Shown piece after piece: positions 38,601 through 46,606 of a stretch of DNA of 64,000 nucleotides (positions within the stretch are counted from its first letter, which is position 1; every line of letters starts with the position of its first letter). The translations under genes and the position numbers were made by a program. Under the pieces are notes generated by a model, which was not told the DNA's origin, did not search any database, and saw only the letters and a list, made by a program, of their open reading frames with translations. Source of the stretch: Burkholderiaceae bacterium (GTDB taxonomy: Bacteria; Pseudomonadota; Gammaproteobacteria; Burkholderiales; Burkholderiaceae_B). Where the stretch lies: the NCBI GenBank assembly GCA_030158305.1, contig JAOATE010000080.1, positions 1 through 64,000 of the forward strand, given 5' to 3'.

Positions 38601-39215
38601 ATGCTTTATCGGGTGTTGATCGTGAGCAGCTCTACTTTCTTGCAGCGTATGGCTTTAGTGTGCTCAAGCCTCTTAACATTTAGCGCCGCGCAGGCCACGA
38701 ATGATCCTGCCGCGAGTACCTCTGCTGAGTCCTCCAGCCCTTGGTATTCAACCGCATGGACACACGTCCAAGATACGTGGCGCCAAGGTGATGTTGAGGC
38801 CTATGTCCCCTTTTTAAGCTACCACCTCCCTTTTGCCTACACCGCACAGCAACGCGCTGAATACAACGAATATCCTGCTGGTTTCGGACTCGGTAAAGGT
38901 CGCTACAACAAAAGTGGCAACTGGGAAGGGATGTATGCCATGGGTTTTCGGGACTCTCACGGAGACCCCTCATATATGGTGGGCTATGGCTGGGTCCCCA
39001 CTTGGAATATCGGAAAAAGCGAGGTCAAAGCGGGCGTGGGTCTGACAGGCTTTCTCATGTCACGCAAAGATTACTTTGGGGGCATCCCCTTTCCAGGCGT
39101 GCTGCCTATCGCCTCTATTGGCTATAAAAACCTGACAGCGCAGGCAGCCTACATCCCCGGTGGCCAAGGCTATGGCAATGTCTTGTTCATGTGGGGCAAG
39201 TGGACGTTCAAATAA
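38601..39215 (+). CDS. pagP: lipid A palmitoyltransferase PagP
   Basis: PagP is an outer-membrane eight-strand barrel that moves a palmitate from a phospholipid to lipid A, which increases resistance to antimicrobial peptides. The 204-residue product has an export signal ending near AAQA, an amphipathic WYSTAWTHVQDTWRQGD helix, then SYHLPFAY with the catalytic His, GLGKGRYNKSGNWEGMYAMGFRDSHGDP with the Asp-Ser pair, and VGYGWVPTW. The last residues, WGKWTFK, match the family's aromatic C-terminal strand. The start is ATG 38601 or the TTG just before. The leader could also start at ATG 38649. Confidence 0.9.
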   Translation: MLYRVLIVSSSTFLQRMALVCSSLLTFSAAQATNDPAASTSAESSSPWYSTAWTHVQDTWRQGDVEAYVPFLSYHLPFAYTAQQRAEYNEYPAGFGLGKGRYNKSGNWEGMYAMGFRDSHGDPSYMVGYGWVPTWNIGKSEVKAGVGLTGFLMSRKDYFGGIPFPGVLPIASIGYKNLTAQAAYIPGGQGYGNVLFMWGKWTFK

Positions 39216-39279
39216 GCGTTGAGCAAACCCTTGCCAAGCCTCACCAGATCATTTGCCGGCAAAAATTCAAAAGCTCGGC

Positions 39280-39285
39280 TATACT
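39280..39285 (+). promoter_or_regulatory. -10 element of tRNA-Leu
   Basis: TATACT, preceded by GGC, lies 17 bases before the tRNA 5' end, which would allow a short leader. No good -35 hexamer is present at 16-18 bases; TTGCCG is 21 bases upstream. The assignment rests on position and the -10 alone. Confidence 0.4.
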
Positions 39286-39302
39286 TATAGGCTTAATGCG
39301 TT

Positions 39303-39387
39303 GCCCGGGTGGTGAAATTGGTAGACGCAGGGGACTCAAAATCCCCCGCCGCAAGGCGTGCCGGTTCGATTCCGGCCCCGGGCACCA
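39303..39387 (+). tRNA. tRNA-Leu (anticodon CAA)
   Basis: The acceptor arm GCCCGGG pairs with CCCGGGC and the gene encodes its own CCA end. The anticodon arm GGGGA-CTCAAAA-TCCCC puts CAA at 34-36. A long variable arm typical of type II tRNAs (CGCCGCAAGGCG) is present, and the T arm reads GCCGGTTCGATTCCGGC. The zeta-kinase-like gene begins within about 50 bases downstream. Confidence 0.97.
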
Positions 39388-39437
39388 ACGCAAATCTTCG
39401 CGCAGCACTGCGCACCTCTTCTAGTTATTCCAAGTCC

Positions 39438-39968
39438 TTGTCTGACTTTCCAAAAATCCTCATTCTTGCAGGACCCAATGGTGCAGGGAAAACAACTTTC
39501 GCCAGAGAATTTGTTCGCAAAGAATTAGGTTTCAAGCACTTTGTGAATGCTGATTTAATTGCAGCAGGTATGTCCCCTTTTGAGCCAGAACTCGCTGCGA
39601 TTGCTGCGGGACGAGTCATGCTCGATCATATTGCACACTTGGTAAAAGCGAGGGAAAGCTTTGTGATTGAAACCACGCTTTCTGGTTTGGGGTATGCGCG
39701 GCATATCTCTGAATGGAAAAAAATAGGCTATCAGGTTTCGCTTACGTTTCTTTCGCTACCTTCAGAAGCTATCGCCGTTAAAAGAGTGAAAAACCGAGTA
39801 AAACAAGGCGGTCACAACATCCCAACTCACGTTATCAAACGGAGATTTTTAGCAGGTCGGGATAATTTCCATAATATTTATAAAAATCTGGTTGATCATT
39901 GGGTTCTTTTTGACAATACTGGAGAAATACCGATTGTCCTTGATCGCAAAGGTGGCAATGATGCTTAA
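39438..39968 (+). CDS. zeta-toxin-like P-loop kinase
   Basis: The product resembles the zeta toxin / COG4185 kinases: KILILAGPNGAGKTTFAREF (Walker A), FVNADLIAAGMSP (DUXX-like substrate loop), ESFVIETTLSG, and RVKNRVKQGGHNIPTHVIKRRFLAGRDNF. Zeta toxins phosphorylate UDP-N-acetylglucosamine and block wall synthesis. Whether this one does so is unknown. The open frame reads back into tRNA-Leu with no ATG. I use TTG 39438 (176 residues), with low certainty because no ribosome-binding site is obvious. It is AT-richer than its neighbours and its stop overlaps the next gene, which suggests an acquired toxin-antitoxin-like pair. Confidence 0.75.
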   Translation: MSDFPKILILAGPNGAGKTTFAREFVRKELGFKHFVNADLIAAGMSPFEPELAAIAAGRVMLDHIAHLVKARESFVIETTLSGLGYARHISEWKKIGYQVSLTFLSLPSEAIAVKRVKNRVKQGGHNIPTHVIKRRFLAGRDNFHNIYKNLVDHWVLFDNTGEIPIVLDRKGGNDA

Positions 39969-40122
39969 AAAGAAATTCACTCAGCCTGACGATATTGATG
40001 CCATGATCAAAGCGCTCAAGCGCGCTCGAAAGCTTGCTCGGCAAGTATCTTTCGAAACGGGCACTCCATTCATTCACATGAAGAATGGAAAAATCATCAA
40101 AGAGATGATTACAAAGCCATAG
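39961..40122 (+). CDS. small basic partner protein (possible antitoxin)
   Basis: The 53-residue product starts at ATG 39961 and overlaps the kinase gene by eight bases. A helical, Lys/Arg-rich half (IDAMIKALKRARKLARQVS) is followed by TGTPFIHMKNGKIIKE, a short segment that looks like a beta hairpin. I do not recognise a named family. Its overlap with a zeta-like gene is the only reason to suggest antitoxin function. In classical epsilon-zeta pairs the antitoxin gene comes first, so this order is reversed. Confidence 0.55.
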   Translation: MLKKKFTQPDDIDAMIKALKRARKLARQVSFETGTPFIHMKNGKIIKEMITKP

Positions 40123-40140
40123 GCGAACTAAAACTCCATC

Positions 40141-41043
40141 CTAATCAATCATTCGCTTCATCATGTCGCCATGCACAATCATTCGCGCGATGACGGCATA
40201 GGTAAAGTGGTTCAGACTGTTGAGTACTTGAGTGACTGAATCTGGTGCAATCACCTCTGGCGCATAGGTAGCGGGTGTCCATTGATTGACTGTACTCAAG
40301 GCCCGTTCATACGTGGCGATCGCTTCATCTACGAGCAAACCTTGTCTCTCCAGCGGCTCGACTGCGAGCCAAAACGCAGCAAGAAAACTAGGCCAATACG
40401 ATAAGTGCCGATAGAGACTTGGTTCCGCTGGGCTGGGCATCGACTCGCCAAAAGTATTCAATATTTTGATGAGCGCGGTCACTTCCGCCGATAGCTCCGC
40501 AATTGCAGGCAATGGGCGAGCAGGCTTGATGGCCACGCTCTTTTCATCCAAGCGAGCCAGGGGATCAATCAATGCTGAAGGATTGGCAGGTTTGAATGCA
40601 CTCTGATTGCCAGTCGCTACCTGGGTCGACAGACTCGCGTGCAAATACGACAAAACTAGCAGTGCGCGAGAGTTCGCGTGGCCATAATCCTCCAAAAGCA
40701 AAACAATCTCGTCTTTATCCTTCAGGCTCAACCCCAGGGCCTCCCGTACCGATGTCGGCCACGGCGACAGGGTATCGACCAGCTTCGTTTGCGCGCGTAA
40801 TGCTCGCGCTGACGCGTTAAGGACTGTGCTTGAGTAGAGGGGCTTGGCTAAAGACCATGTCATTTCGAGTCCACCGGGGATCGTGGCCAAATGCCTCCAG
40901 ATCAAATTCACAAAGGGCACACCCAATGTTTCTTTGATGTCTTTAAAGATCGCAGCCACTCCGGGTACCGCTTCTTTCTCTGAAATTGTGTGAATGGAGT
41001 CAAGCTGAGGCAAGGTGATCGCTTTCATTTTGATGCAGTCCAT
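40141..41043 (-). CDS. DehI-family (2-haloacid dehalogenase-like) protein
   Basis: The 300-residue, all-helical product resembles DehI (group I 2-haloacid dehalogenases) in length and in paired segments: IKETLGVPFVNLIWRHLATIPGGLEMTW near the N-terminus, and later SLYRHLSYWPSFLAAFWLAVEPL, the second half of the pseudo-dimeric fold. DehI enzymes hydrolyse D- and L-2-haloacids directly. Many family members lack proof of that activity and I cannot verify the active-site Asp here. The gene stands alone with no transporter or regulator. The start may also be ATG 41028. Confidence 0.6.
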   Translation of the reverse strand: MDCIKMKAITLPQLDSIHTISEKEAVPGVAAIFKDIKETLGVPFVNLIWRHLATIPGGLEMTWSLAKPLYSSTVLNASARALRAQTKLVDTLSPWPTSVREALGLSLKDKDEIVLLLEDYGHANSRALLVLSYLHASLSTQVATGNQSAFKPANPSALIDPLARLDEKSVAIKPARPLPAIAELSAEVTALIKILNTFGESMPSPAEPSLYRHLSYWPSFLAAFWLAVEPLERQGLLVDEAIATYERALSTVNQWTPATYAPEVIAPDSVTQVLNSLNHFTYAVIARMIVHGDMMKRMID

Positions 41044-41107
41044 TCTTGTCGATCCAGTTTTTAATTATCGAAACTCTGATAACTTGAGGTTGATTAATCG
41101 AGCTATT

Positions 41108-41785
41108 TTAATGCCCTCCTCCCATTTTCTTGTGCTCGAACCGACTCAGGATTCTCACTAGAGGCCATAACAAGAGCAGATAGAAAATCGCGGCCAGGAC
41201 GATTGGTGAAGGGTTATAGAACAACGACTGGGCATCGCGTGCGACGCGCAACAACTCAGGCATCGCGACGGCACTAGCCAAGGTTGTGAGCTTGATGACT
41301 TCGATCGTATTACTGATGAGGTCAGGCATGACATTACGTGTTGCCTGTGGGATCTGAACATGAATCAGAGTTTGAGTCGCAGACAGTCCTGTCGAGCGGG
41401 CCGCTTCGATTTGACCATTCGGGACACTTTCAAGACCGGCTCTGAAAATCTCACCATAATAGGATGAGTTATTCAACATAAAGCCAATGACCACAGCGAG
41501 CAGCTTGGGAAGCTCCCATCCGAGAAAGGGTGTGCCGTAATAGATAAAGATCAGCAGCACAAGTGGTGGCAAGGCTCTGAATACATCGATGTAGATGGCC
41601 AAAAGTGCGCGGGCCCAGCGCTTTTTAAGCGTGATCGACAGCACGCCGACGAGCAGACCCGATGCCAGACCGAAGGGAATCACAAGCACCGACAACAAGA
41701 GCGTATTGAGCAAGCCCTTTAGCAAGAAAGGTGCGACTTCGATGTAAATCGGAATATTGAAAAAACTTTTAAATATCTCGTCCAT
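41108..41785 (-). CDS. amino-acid-type ABC transporter permease
   Basis: The 225-residue inner-membrane protein is of the HisM/GlnP type: about five membrane segments and the EAA loop YYGEIFRAGLESVPNGQIEAARSTGLS, which contacts the ATPase. ATG 41785 was chosen; the frame continues upstream into the paired permease gene, and that part is not membrane-like. It is the last gene of the hydantoin-associated operon, overlapping the preceding permease neither in sequence nor in frame. Together with its neighbour it would form a heterodimeric channel. Confidence 0.9.
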   Translation of the reverse strand: MDEIFKSFFNIPIYIEVAPFLLKGLLNTLLLSVLVIPFGLASGLLVGVLSITLKKRWARALLAIYIDVFRALPPLVLLIFIYYGTPFLGWELPKLLAVVIGFMLNNSSYYGEIFRAGLESVPNGQIEAARSTGLSATQTLIHVQIPQATRNVMPDLISNTIEVIKLTTLASAVAMPELLRVARDAQSLFYNPSPIVLAAIFYLLLLWPLVRILSRFEHKKMGGGH

Positions 41786-41793
41786 GGCGCCCT

Positions 41794-42471
41794 CTATTGC
41801 TTCCAGCGAAAACGAGTCTCGGTCCAGCGTCCAAGCAGCACCACTGGAATGAAGATCAACAAGCAACCAATCGCACCCATCATCAGGGGCGTCGCATTGC
41901 CGGAGTTGCTCATGGCGGATTGCGAGTTATTTAACACCTCGCTCAGGCCGACCACCGAACCCAGCGCTGTACTTTTCGTGATGGCGATCACGCGATTGGT
42001 CAAGGGCGCTAACGTTAAGCGAACAGCCTGGGGCAAGACGACATACAGCATGCTTTGCAGCCAACTCAGACCTGTTGAGCGGGCAGCCTCTGATTGACCT
42101 TTCGGCACGGATACGATTCCTGCCCAGCAGATTTCCTCGACAAAAGCCGCCAACACGAGTGAAAGCGCTAGCCACGTGGCGGTAAACGCCGACATTGAAA
42201 TTTGGATATAGGGAAAAGCGAAAAACAACATCATGATGACGACAAGTGGCGGCAAGGCGCGCATGATGTCGGCAAAACAAATAATAAAAAAGTTAAGCGG
42301 CTTGAGCTGCAAGGCGCGCAGCACTGCGAGCGCCATACCTAAGACGAGCCCGGTGATGGCAACCACTAGGCCCAACTCAATCGTGACGATCATGCCTTTG
42401 AGAATGTCAGGCAGATATTCCCAAGCAATCTCAAGATTGAAAAACGAGAAAACGAGTGCTTTTAAATCCAT
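41794..42471 (-). CDS. amino-acid-type ABC transporter permease
   Basis: The second permease, also 225 residues, has the same topology and an EAA loop FVEEICWAGIVSVPKGQSEAARSTGLS. MRALPPLVVIMMLFFAF is the typical polar-amino-acid permease segment. It lies 19 bases after the ATPase gene and eight bases before the other permease. Sequence similarity to glutamate/glutamine permeases suggests a zwitterionic or carbamoylated amino acid as substrate. This is inferred from the neighbouring hydrolase genes, not shown. Confidence 0.9.
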   Translation of the reverse strand: MDLKALVFSFFNLEIAWEYLPDILKGMIVTIELGLVVAITGLVLGMALAVLRALQLKPLNFFIICFADIMRALPPLVVIMMLFFAFPYIQISMSAFTATWLALSLVLAAFVEEICWAGIVSVPKGQSEAARSTGLSWLQSMLYVVLPQAVRLTLAPLTNRVIAITKSTALGSVVGLSEVLNNSQSAMSNSGNATPLMMGAIGCLLIFIPVVLLGRWTETRFRWKQ

Positions 42472-42490
42472 ATGTGTCGATCACCCATTC

Positions 42491-43237
42491 TCAAGCGGCG
42501 TGCTCGCTCATACGCGCGAGAAACGCTTGGGTGCGCGCGTGTGTCGGTGCACCAAAGATTTGCTGTGGCGTGCCTTGTTCGACAATTTTTCCTGCATCCA
42601 TGAATACGACATGATCCGCGGCGGCGCGGGCAAAGCCCATTTCATGGCTCACGACCACCATTGTCATGCCATCGTCTTTGAGTTCGCGCATCACTTTGAG
42701 CACATCGCCCACGAGCTCAGGATCAAGCGCACTTGTCGGTTCGTCAAACAACACCACCTTAGGACGGAGCGCGAGTGAGCGCGCAATGCCAACGCGTTGT
42801 TGCTGGCCGCCCGACAACTGATCGGGAAAAGCTGAGGCTTTCTCCAGCAGCCCGACTCGTTTAAGTGCGTCCAGCCCACGCGCGTTTGAATCCTCTTTGG
42901 AAAGCTTCTGGACTTTACGCAAGGCCAGGGTCACGTTATCCAGCACGGACATGTGACGGTACAAGTTAAAGTGCTGAAACACCATGCCAATATTTTGTCG
43001 GATGCGGTTGAGATCTGCGCCGACGGCAGTGATGTCCTCTTGATCCACCAAGATGGATCCGGAACTCGGTTCCTCGAGTCTGTTACAGCAGCGTAGCAAC
43101 GTGCTCTTGCCCGAGCCGGATGGTCCGATCATAAAAACCAGCTGCCCCTTCATGACATTCAAATCAATGCCTTTAAGCACTTCATTGTCACCAAAGGATT
43201 TATGAAGATGCGTAATTTTCAAAATCGGGGTTTGCAT
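42491..43237 (-). CDS. amino-acid-type ABC transporter ATP-binding protein
   Basis: The 248-residue ATPase has Walker [14 protein letters not shown], the Q loop, the signature [15 protein letters not shown], Walker [20 protein letters not shown] and the switch [15 protein letters not shown]. The EMGFA and [14 protein letters not shown] segments are characteristic of the GlnQ/HisP branch. It lies between the binding-protein and permease genes of the same operon. Confidence 0.94.
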   Translation of the reverse strand: MQTPILKITHLHKSFGDNEVLKGIDLNVMKGQLVFMIGPSGSGKSTLLRCCNRLEEPSSGSILVDQEDITAVGADLNRIRQNIGMVFQHFNLYRHMSVLDNVTLALRKVQKLSKEDSNARGLDALKRVGLLEKASAFPDQLSGGQQQRVGIARSLALRPKVVLFDEPTSALDPELVGDVLKVMRELKDDGMTMVVVSHEMGFARAAADHVVFMDAGKIVEQGTPQQIFGAPTHARTQAFLARMSEHAA

Positions 43238-43285
43238 GAGCGATCCGGTCGGGCAAGTTTTACTGAATGATGAGCACTTGATGCA

Positions 43286-44146
43286 TTAACACTTCAGGTT
43301 AACGGGAGTCGGATCATAGCCAGGCATATTGGGCACACCCTGACCAACACCCACGGTGATGGCTGCCGAACCCGGTTCTGGCGTAAAGCCAAACCATTTT
43401 TGAGCAAGCTTACCAACCGTACCGTCTTGCTTCAAGCACTTGAGAGCGTTGGAAATACGATCACGACCTTCTTTGTCATCCAGTCGAAAGGCCAACGACC
43501 ACACCAGTCCTGTCGGCAGGATATAGGTCAATTTGACCGCTGGGTTTTGCTTGGCAGACCAAGCGCCGACGGTGTTGCCCGTCATGTTTGCATAAGCGCG
43601 TCCTGACTGTACTGCTTGGAGCGCATCCGCGTTGGTGGCGTAAACATCATATTTAAAACCGTATTTGGCGGCATTATCTTTTGCCCAGTTCTCGTAGGCC
43701 GAACCTTTGTTCAAAGCGATTGTTTTGCCTTTTAAGTCCTCGAGTGACTTCATGTCAGGCGTTTTCTTGAGCTGCACAAAGGCGAAGTCTGTATTCAGAT
43801 AGCCTTCGGAGAACAGCAAGGCTTTGGCACGGGCTTCGGTAACGGTCGTAGGCGCCAACACAAAGTCATATTTCTTGGCATTCAAGCCGGGGATAAGCGC
43901 CGAAAACTCAGTCCCTTCGATCGTAATTTTCGTACCAAGCTGTTTAGCCAAGGCATGACCCAGCTCGACGTTAAATCCGTCAATGCCACCACCCAGCTTA
44001 GGCATCGCATGTGGCGCAAAGGTTGCATCGACACCTGTAAGCAAAGGCTTGTTTGCCCAAGCAGCCGAGGCGCAGGTTGCGCTGATTGCCATAGCAAGTC
44101 CAAAACGTACTGCGCGCTTCGACAAAGAAGTAAAACTAGTCATCAT
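43286..44146 (-). CDS. ABC transporter periplasmic substrate-binding protein
   Basis: The 286-residue exported protein has a signal peptide (LAMAISATCASAAWA, cleavage near residue 31) and the family 3 solute-binding fold: GIDGFNVELGHALAKQLG, KKYDFVLAPTTVTEARA, and LEDLKGKTIALNKGSAYENWA. It would capture the substrate for the two permeases. It lies nine bases after the carbamoylase gene, so the importer is in one transcript with the hydrolases. This suggests uptake of hydantoins, N-carbamoyl amino acids or the amino acid product. The specific ligand cannot be read from sequence. Confidence 0.88.
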   Translation of the reverse strand: MMTSFTSLSKRAVRFGLAMAISATCASAAWANKPLLTGVDATFAPHAMPKLGGGIDGFNVELGHALAKQLGTKITIEGTEFSALIPGLNAKKYDFVLAPTTVTEARAKALLFSEGYLNTDFAFVQLKKTPDMKSLEDLKGKTIALNKGSAYENWAKDNAAKYGFKYDVYATNADALQAVQSGRAYANMTGNTVGAWSAKQNPAVKLTYILPTGLVWSLAFRLDDKEGRDRISNALKCLKQDGTVGKLAQKWFGFTPEPGSAAITVGVGQGVPNMPGYDPTPVNLKC

Positions 44147-44155
44147 CAGTCCTTT

Positions 44156-45103
44156 TTAGAGCAGTGGAGGTTTACCCAAAGCAGCGCCTGGACCGACTCG
44201 CTCAGTGATGAGCGTGTAGTGTTCAGGACGTCGATGGGCGGCAAAATTAAAGATGTGCTGCTTGAAGGTGTCCCCAAGTGCAAGGTCCGCTTGGCAGAAA
44301 ATAACTTCGTCATCTTCGCCTTGCGCCTGGGCAACAATTTCTCCGGTAGGCGCCACGATGGCGGATCCGGCGAACAGGTGGAACCCATCTTCTTTGCCTG
44401 CCTTGCCTGCCGCGGCGACCCAAACACAGTTCTGGTAAGCGGCGGCCTGAAGTGACAAAAGATGGTGAAACATTCTTAAATGAGGGGGTTCATTCCAGTG
44501 AATATTTTGGGAGGGCGTGTTGTACCCAACAGCGACGATTTCGGCGTTTTGAAGGGCCAGTACGCGCCATGCCTCGCCCCAGCGGCGATCGTTGCACAGG
44601 AGCATACCGATACGCGAGTCCATGGTTTCCCAGACATTAAAGCCTTCGTTCCCGACTTCGAAATATTTTTTCTCGAGATGCTGAAAGGGTGCATGCGATT
44701 TATTGTCGCTATGACCAGGCAGGTGAATTTTGCGATAGCGACCGACAATTTCAGCCTGTTGATTGACCAGGATAGAGGTGTTGAAACGCTTGCCCTCTTT
44801 GGAGACTTCGGCGTAGCCGAGATAAAAACCGATACTGAGCCTTTTGGCCGTATCAAATAAAATTTGCGTTTCCGCACTCGGCATCGTTTTTTCAAAGTAT
44901 CGCTCGATCGCTTCTTCTTCGCTCATCCAATAACGCGGAAAAAACGTAGTCAGCGCGAGTTCAGGAAAGACCACCATTTTCGCGCCGCGACTCGCGGCTT
45001 CTTTCATCATCTCAAGCAAGCGAGAAACAGCTTGTTTACGCGTATCTTGAGGCTGAATAGGGCCCAACTGCGCGACGGCCAACCCGAACGGACGTTTACT
45101 CAT
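44156..45103 (-). CDS. N-carbamoyl-D-amino acid hydrolase
   Basis: This cytosolic nitrilase-superfamily enzyme hydrolyses N-carbamoyl-D-amino acids to the D-amino acid, CO2 and ammonia. The 315-residue product resembles the Agrobacterium D-carbamoylase over its whole length: AASRGAKMVVFPELALTTFFP, GRYRKIHLPGH, QHLEKKYFEVG and LLCNDRRWGEAWRV. The catalytic triad falls at Glu 48, Lys 125 and Cys 170. The start is two bases after the hydantoinase stop, so the two steps are translationally linked. Confidence 0.9.
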   Translation of the reverse strand: MSKRPFGLAVAQLGPIQPQDTRKQAVSRLLEMMKEAASRGAKMVVFPELALTTFFPRYWMSEEEAIERYFEKTMPSAETQILFDTAKRLSIGFYLGYAEVSKEGKRFNTSILVNQQAEIVGRYRKIHLPGHSDNKSHAPFQHLEKKYFEVGNEGFNVWETMDSRIGMLLCNDRRWGEAWRVLALQNAEIVAVGYNTPSQNIHWNEPPHLRMFHHLLSLQAAAYQNCVWVAAAGKAGKEDGFHLFAGSAIVAPTGEIVAQAQGEDDEVIFCQADLALGDTFKQHIFNFAAHRRPEHYTLITERVGPGAALGKPPLL

Positions 45104-45105
45104 GA

Positions 45106-46590
45106 TCAGTGCTTCTCCGAAGGATCAACGGAAAAATATTTACGCATGACAGAATTTGGATTCCCGTTCAAGCGCTGTCGCAGTACAGGCTCCGGAGTCG
45201 AACGCTTGATAAACTGACCAGAACCGCGTGCGACCTTGAGCTCACCATCAGACACAACGAGACGACCACGGCTAAATACCTGCTCGGGCCAGCCTGTGAT
45301 TTTTTTCCCTTCGTAAGGCGTGTAGCCCACGTTATCGTGCAGCATGCTCGTCGAGATCGTGACGGGTTTCTCTGGATTCCAGATCGCCAAGTCTGCATCG
45401 CTGCCGACGGCAATCGTTCCTTTTTGTGGATACATGCCATACGTGCGGGCATGATTGGTGGCGGTGACCGCCACAAACCGCTCGATTGTCATACGTCCTT
45501 TTAAAACACCCTCTGAAAACAGCAATGGCATCCGCACCTCAAGTCCGGGCACGCCATTGGCCATGTCTTTAAAGGTCGTGGCATCGCCCTTGGGCAATTT
45601 TCCTGATTCATCAAACCGGTAAGGAGCATGATCGGAGGAAAACATTTGCAAGGTTCCATTAATCAACCCTTGCCAAACAGCTTCTTGGGAGGCTTCGTCG
45701 CCGGGCGGGGGACTACAACAATACTTTGCGCCTTCGAGTCCGGGCAAATCGATATCTTTTGCGGTCAGAAAGAGATATTGCGGGCAACTCTCCGCATGGA
45801 TAGGCAACCCAAGCGCTTGTGATGCGTGAATGACGCGAACGGCCTCCTGGCCGGCAACGTGGACGATCAGCAAAGGCACATCGACGAGACGCGCGAGCGT
45901 CACCGCGCGGTTGGTGGCCTCGCTCTCTGCCAGACTAGTGTGCGCGACTGCGTGATATTTTGGTGCAGTCATGCCACGATCGACCAGGCGACGGGCGATC
46001 CATCGAATCATGTCATTATTTTCCGCATGCACCATCACGAGCGCACCTTCTTTGCTCGCACACTCCAACACATCGAGGACTTGATAGTCATCGAGCTTCA
46101 TCCGGTCATACGTCATGTAAATCTTGAACGATGTCACACCATTTTTAATGACTTCCGGCAAATGCTGTTCGAGCGCTTCTGGTGTGGGGTCCGCCAATAT
46201 CAAGTGGAACCCATAGTCAATGACTGCTTTTTCCGCAGCGCGCTTGGAGTAATCTGCGACGACCTCAGGAATTTTATTGCCACGATGCTGCGCCGCGAAG
46301 GGAACGATCGTTGTCGTGCCACCAAACGCCGCGGATACGGTTGCGCTGTAAAAATCATCGGCGCACATCATCCCCATCCCCGAGAGTTGCTCGACGTGAC
46401 AATGACTATCAATCCCACCTGGCAACACCCAGCGTCCAGCCGCATCAATGTCTTGTTTGCCTGGTGACAAATTTTTTGCAATGGCAGTAATGATGCCGTC
46501 TTTGATGCCGATGTCGGCATAATAGGTTTCATTTGCGGTGCAAATGCGACCATTGCGGATCGTCACATCGAATGTGGTGCTGGTATTCAT
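45106..46590 (-). CDS. D-hydantoinase / dihydropyrimidinase
   Basis: The enzyme opens 5-substituted hydantoins or dihydropyrimidines to N-carbamoyl amino acids. The 494-residue amidohydrolase keeps all metal ligands: His 63 and His 65 in DSHCHVEQ, carboxylated Lys 156 in SFKIYM, later His residues in VHAENND and VHVAGQE, and Asp in SSDHAPY. The D-carbamoylase next to it points to the D-specific hydantoin route rather than pyrimidine breakdown. GGAG stands before the ATG. It lies 16 bases after the DapA-like gene. Confidence 0.93.
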   Translation of the reverse strand: MNTSTTFDVTIRNGRICTANETYYADIGIKDGIITAIAKNLSPGKQDIDAAGRWVLPGGIDSHCHVEQLSGMGMMCADDFYSATVSAAFGGTTTIVPFAAQHRGNKIPEVVADYSKRAAEKAVIDYGFHLILADPTPEALEQHLPEVIKNGVTSFKIYMTYDRMKLDDYQVLDVLECASKEGALVMVHAENNDMIRWIARRLVDRGMTAPKYHAVAHTSLAESEATNRAVTLARLVDVPLLIVHVAGQEAVRVIHASQALGLPIHAESCPQYLFLTAKDIDLPGLEGAKYCCSPPPGDEASQEAVWQGLINGTLQMFSSDHAPYRFDESGKLPKGDATTFKDMANGVPGLEVRMPLLFSEGVLKGRMTIERFVAVTATNHARTYGMYPQKGTIAVGSDADLAIWNPEKPVTISTSMLHDNVGYTPYEGKKITGWPEQVFSRGRLVVSDGELKVARGSGQFIKRSTPEPVLRQRLNGNPNSVMRKYFSVDPSEKH

Positions 46591-46606
46591 TTTATTTGCT
46601 CCATTC

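Noticed and set aside
39309-39437. Continuation of the zeta-kinase reading frame upstream into tRNA-Leu
   Set aside because: The translated part is simply the tRNA sequence and its spacer. A protein start inside a tRNA gene is not credible, so I start at the TTG after it.
39303-40140. Possible integrative element using tRNA-Leu as attachment site
   Set aside because: I found no direct repeat of the tRNA 3' end downstream and no integrase gene, so a bounded mobile element cannot be claimed.
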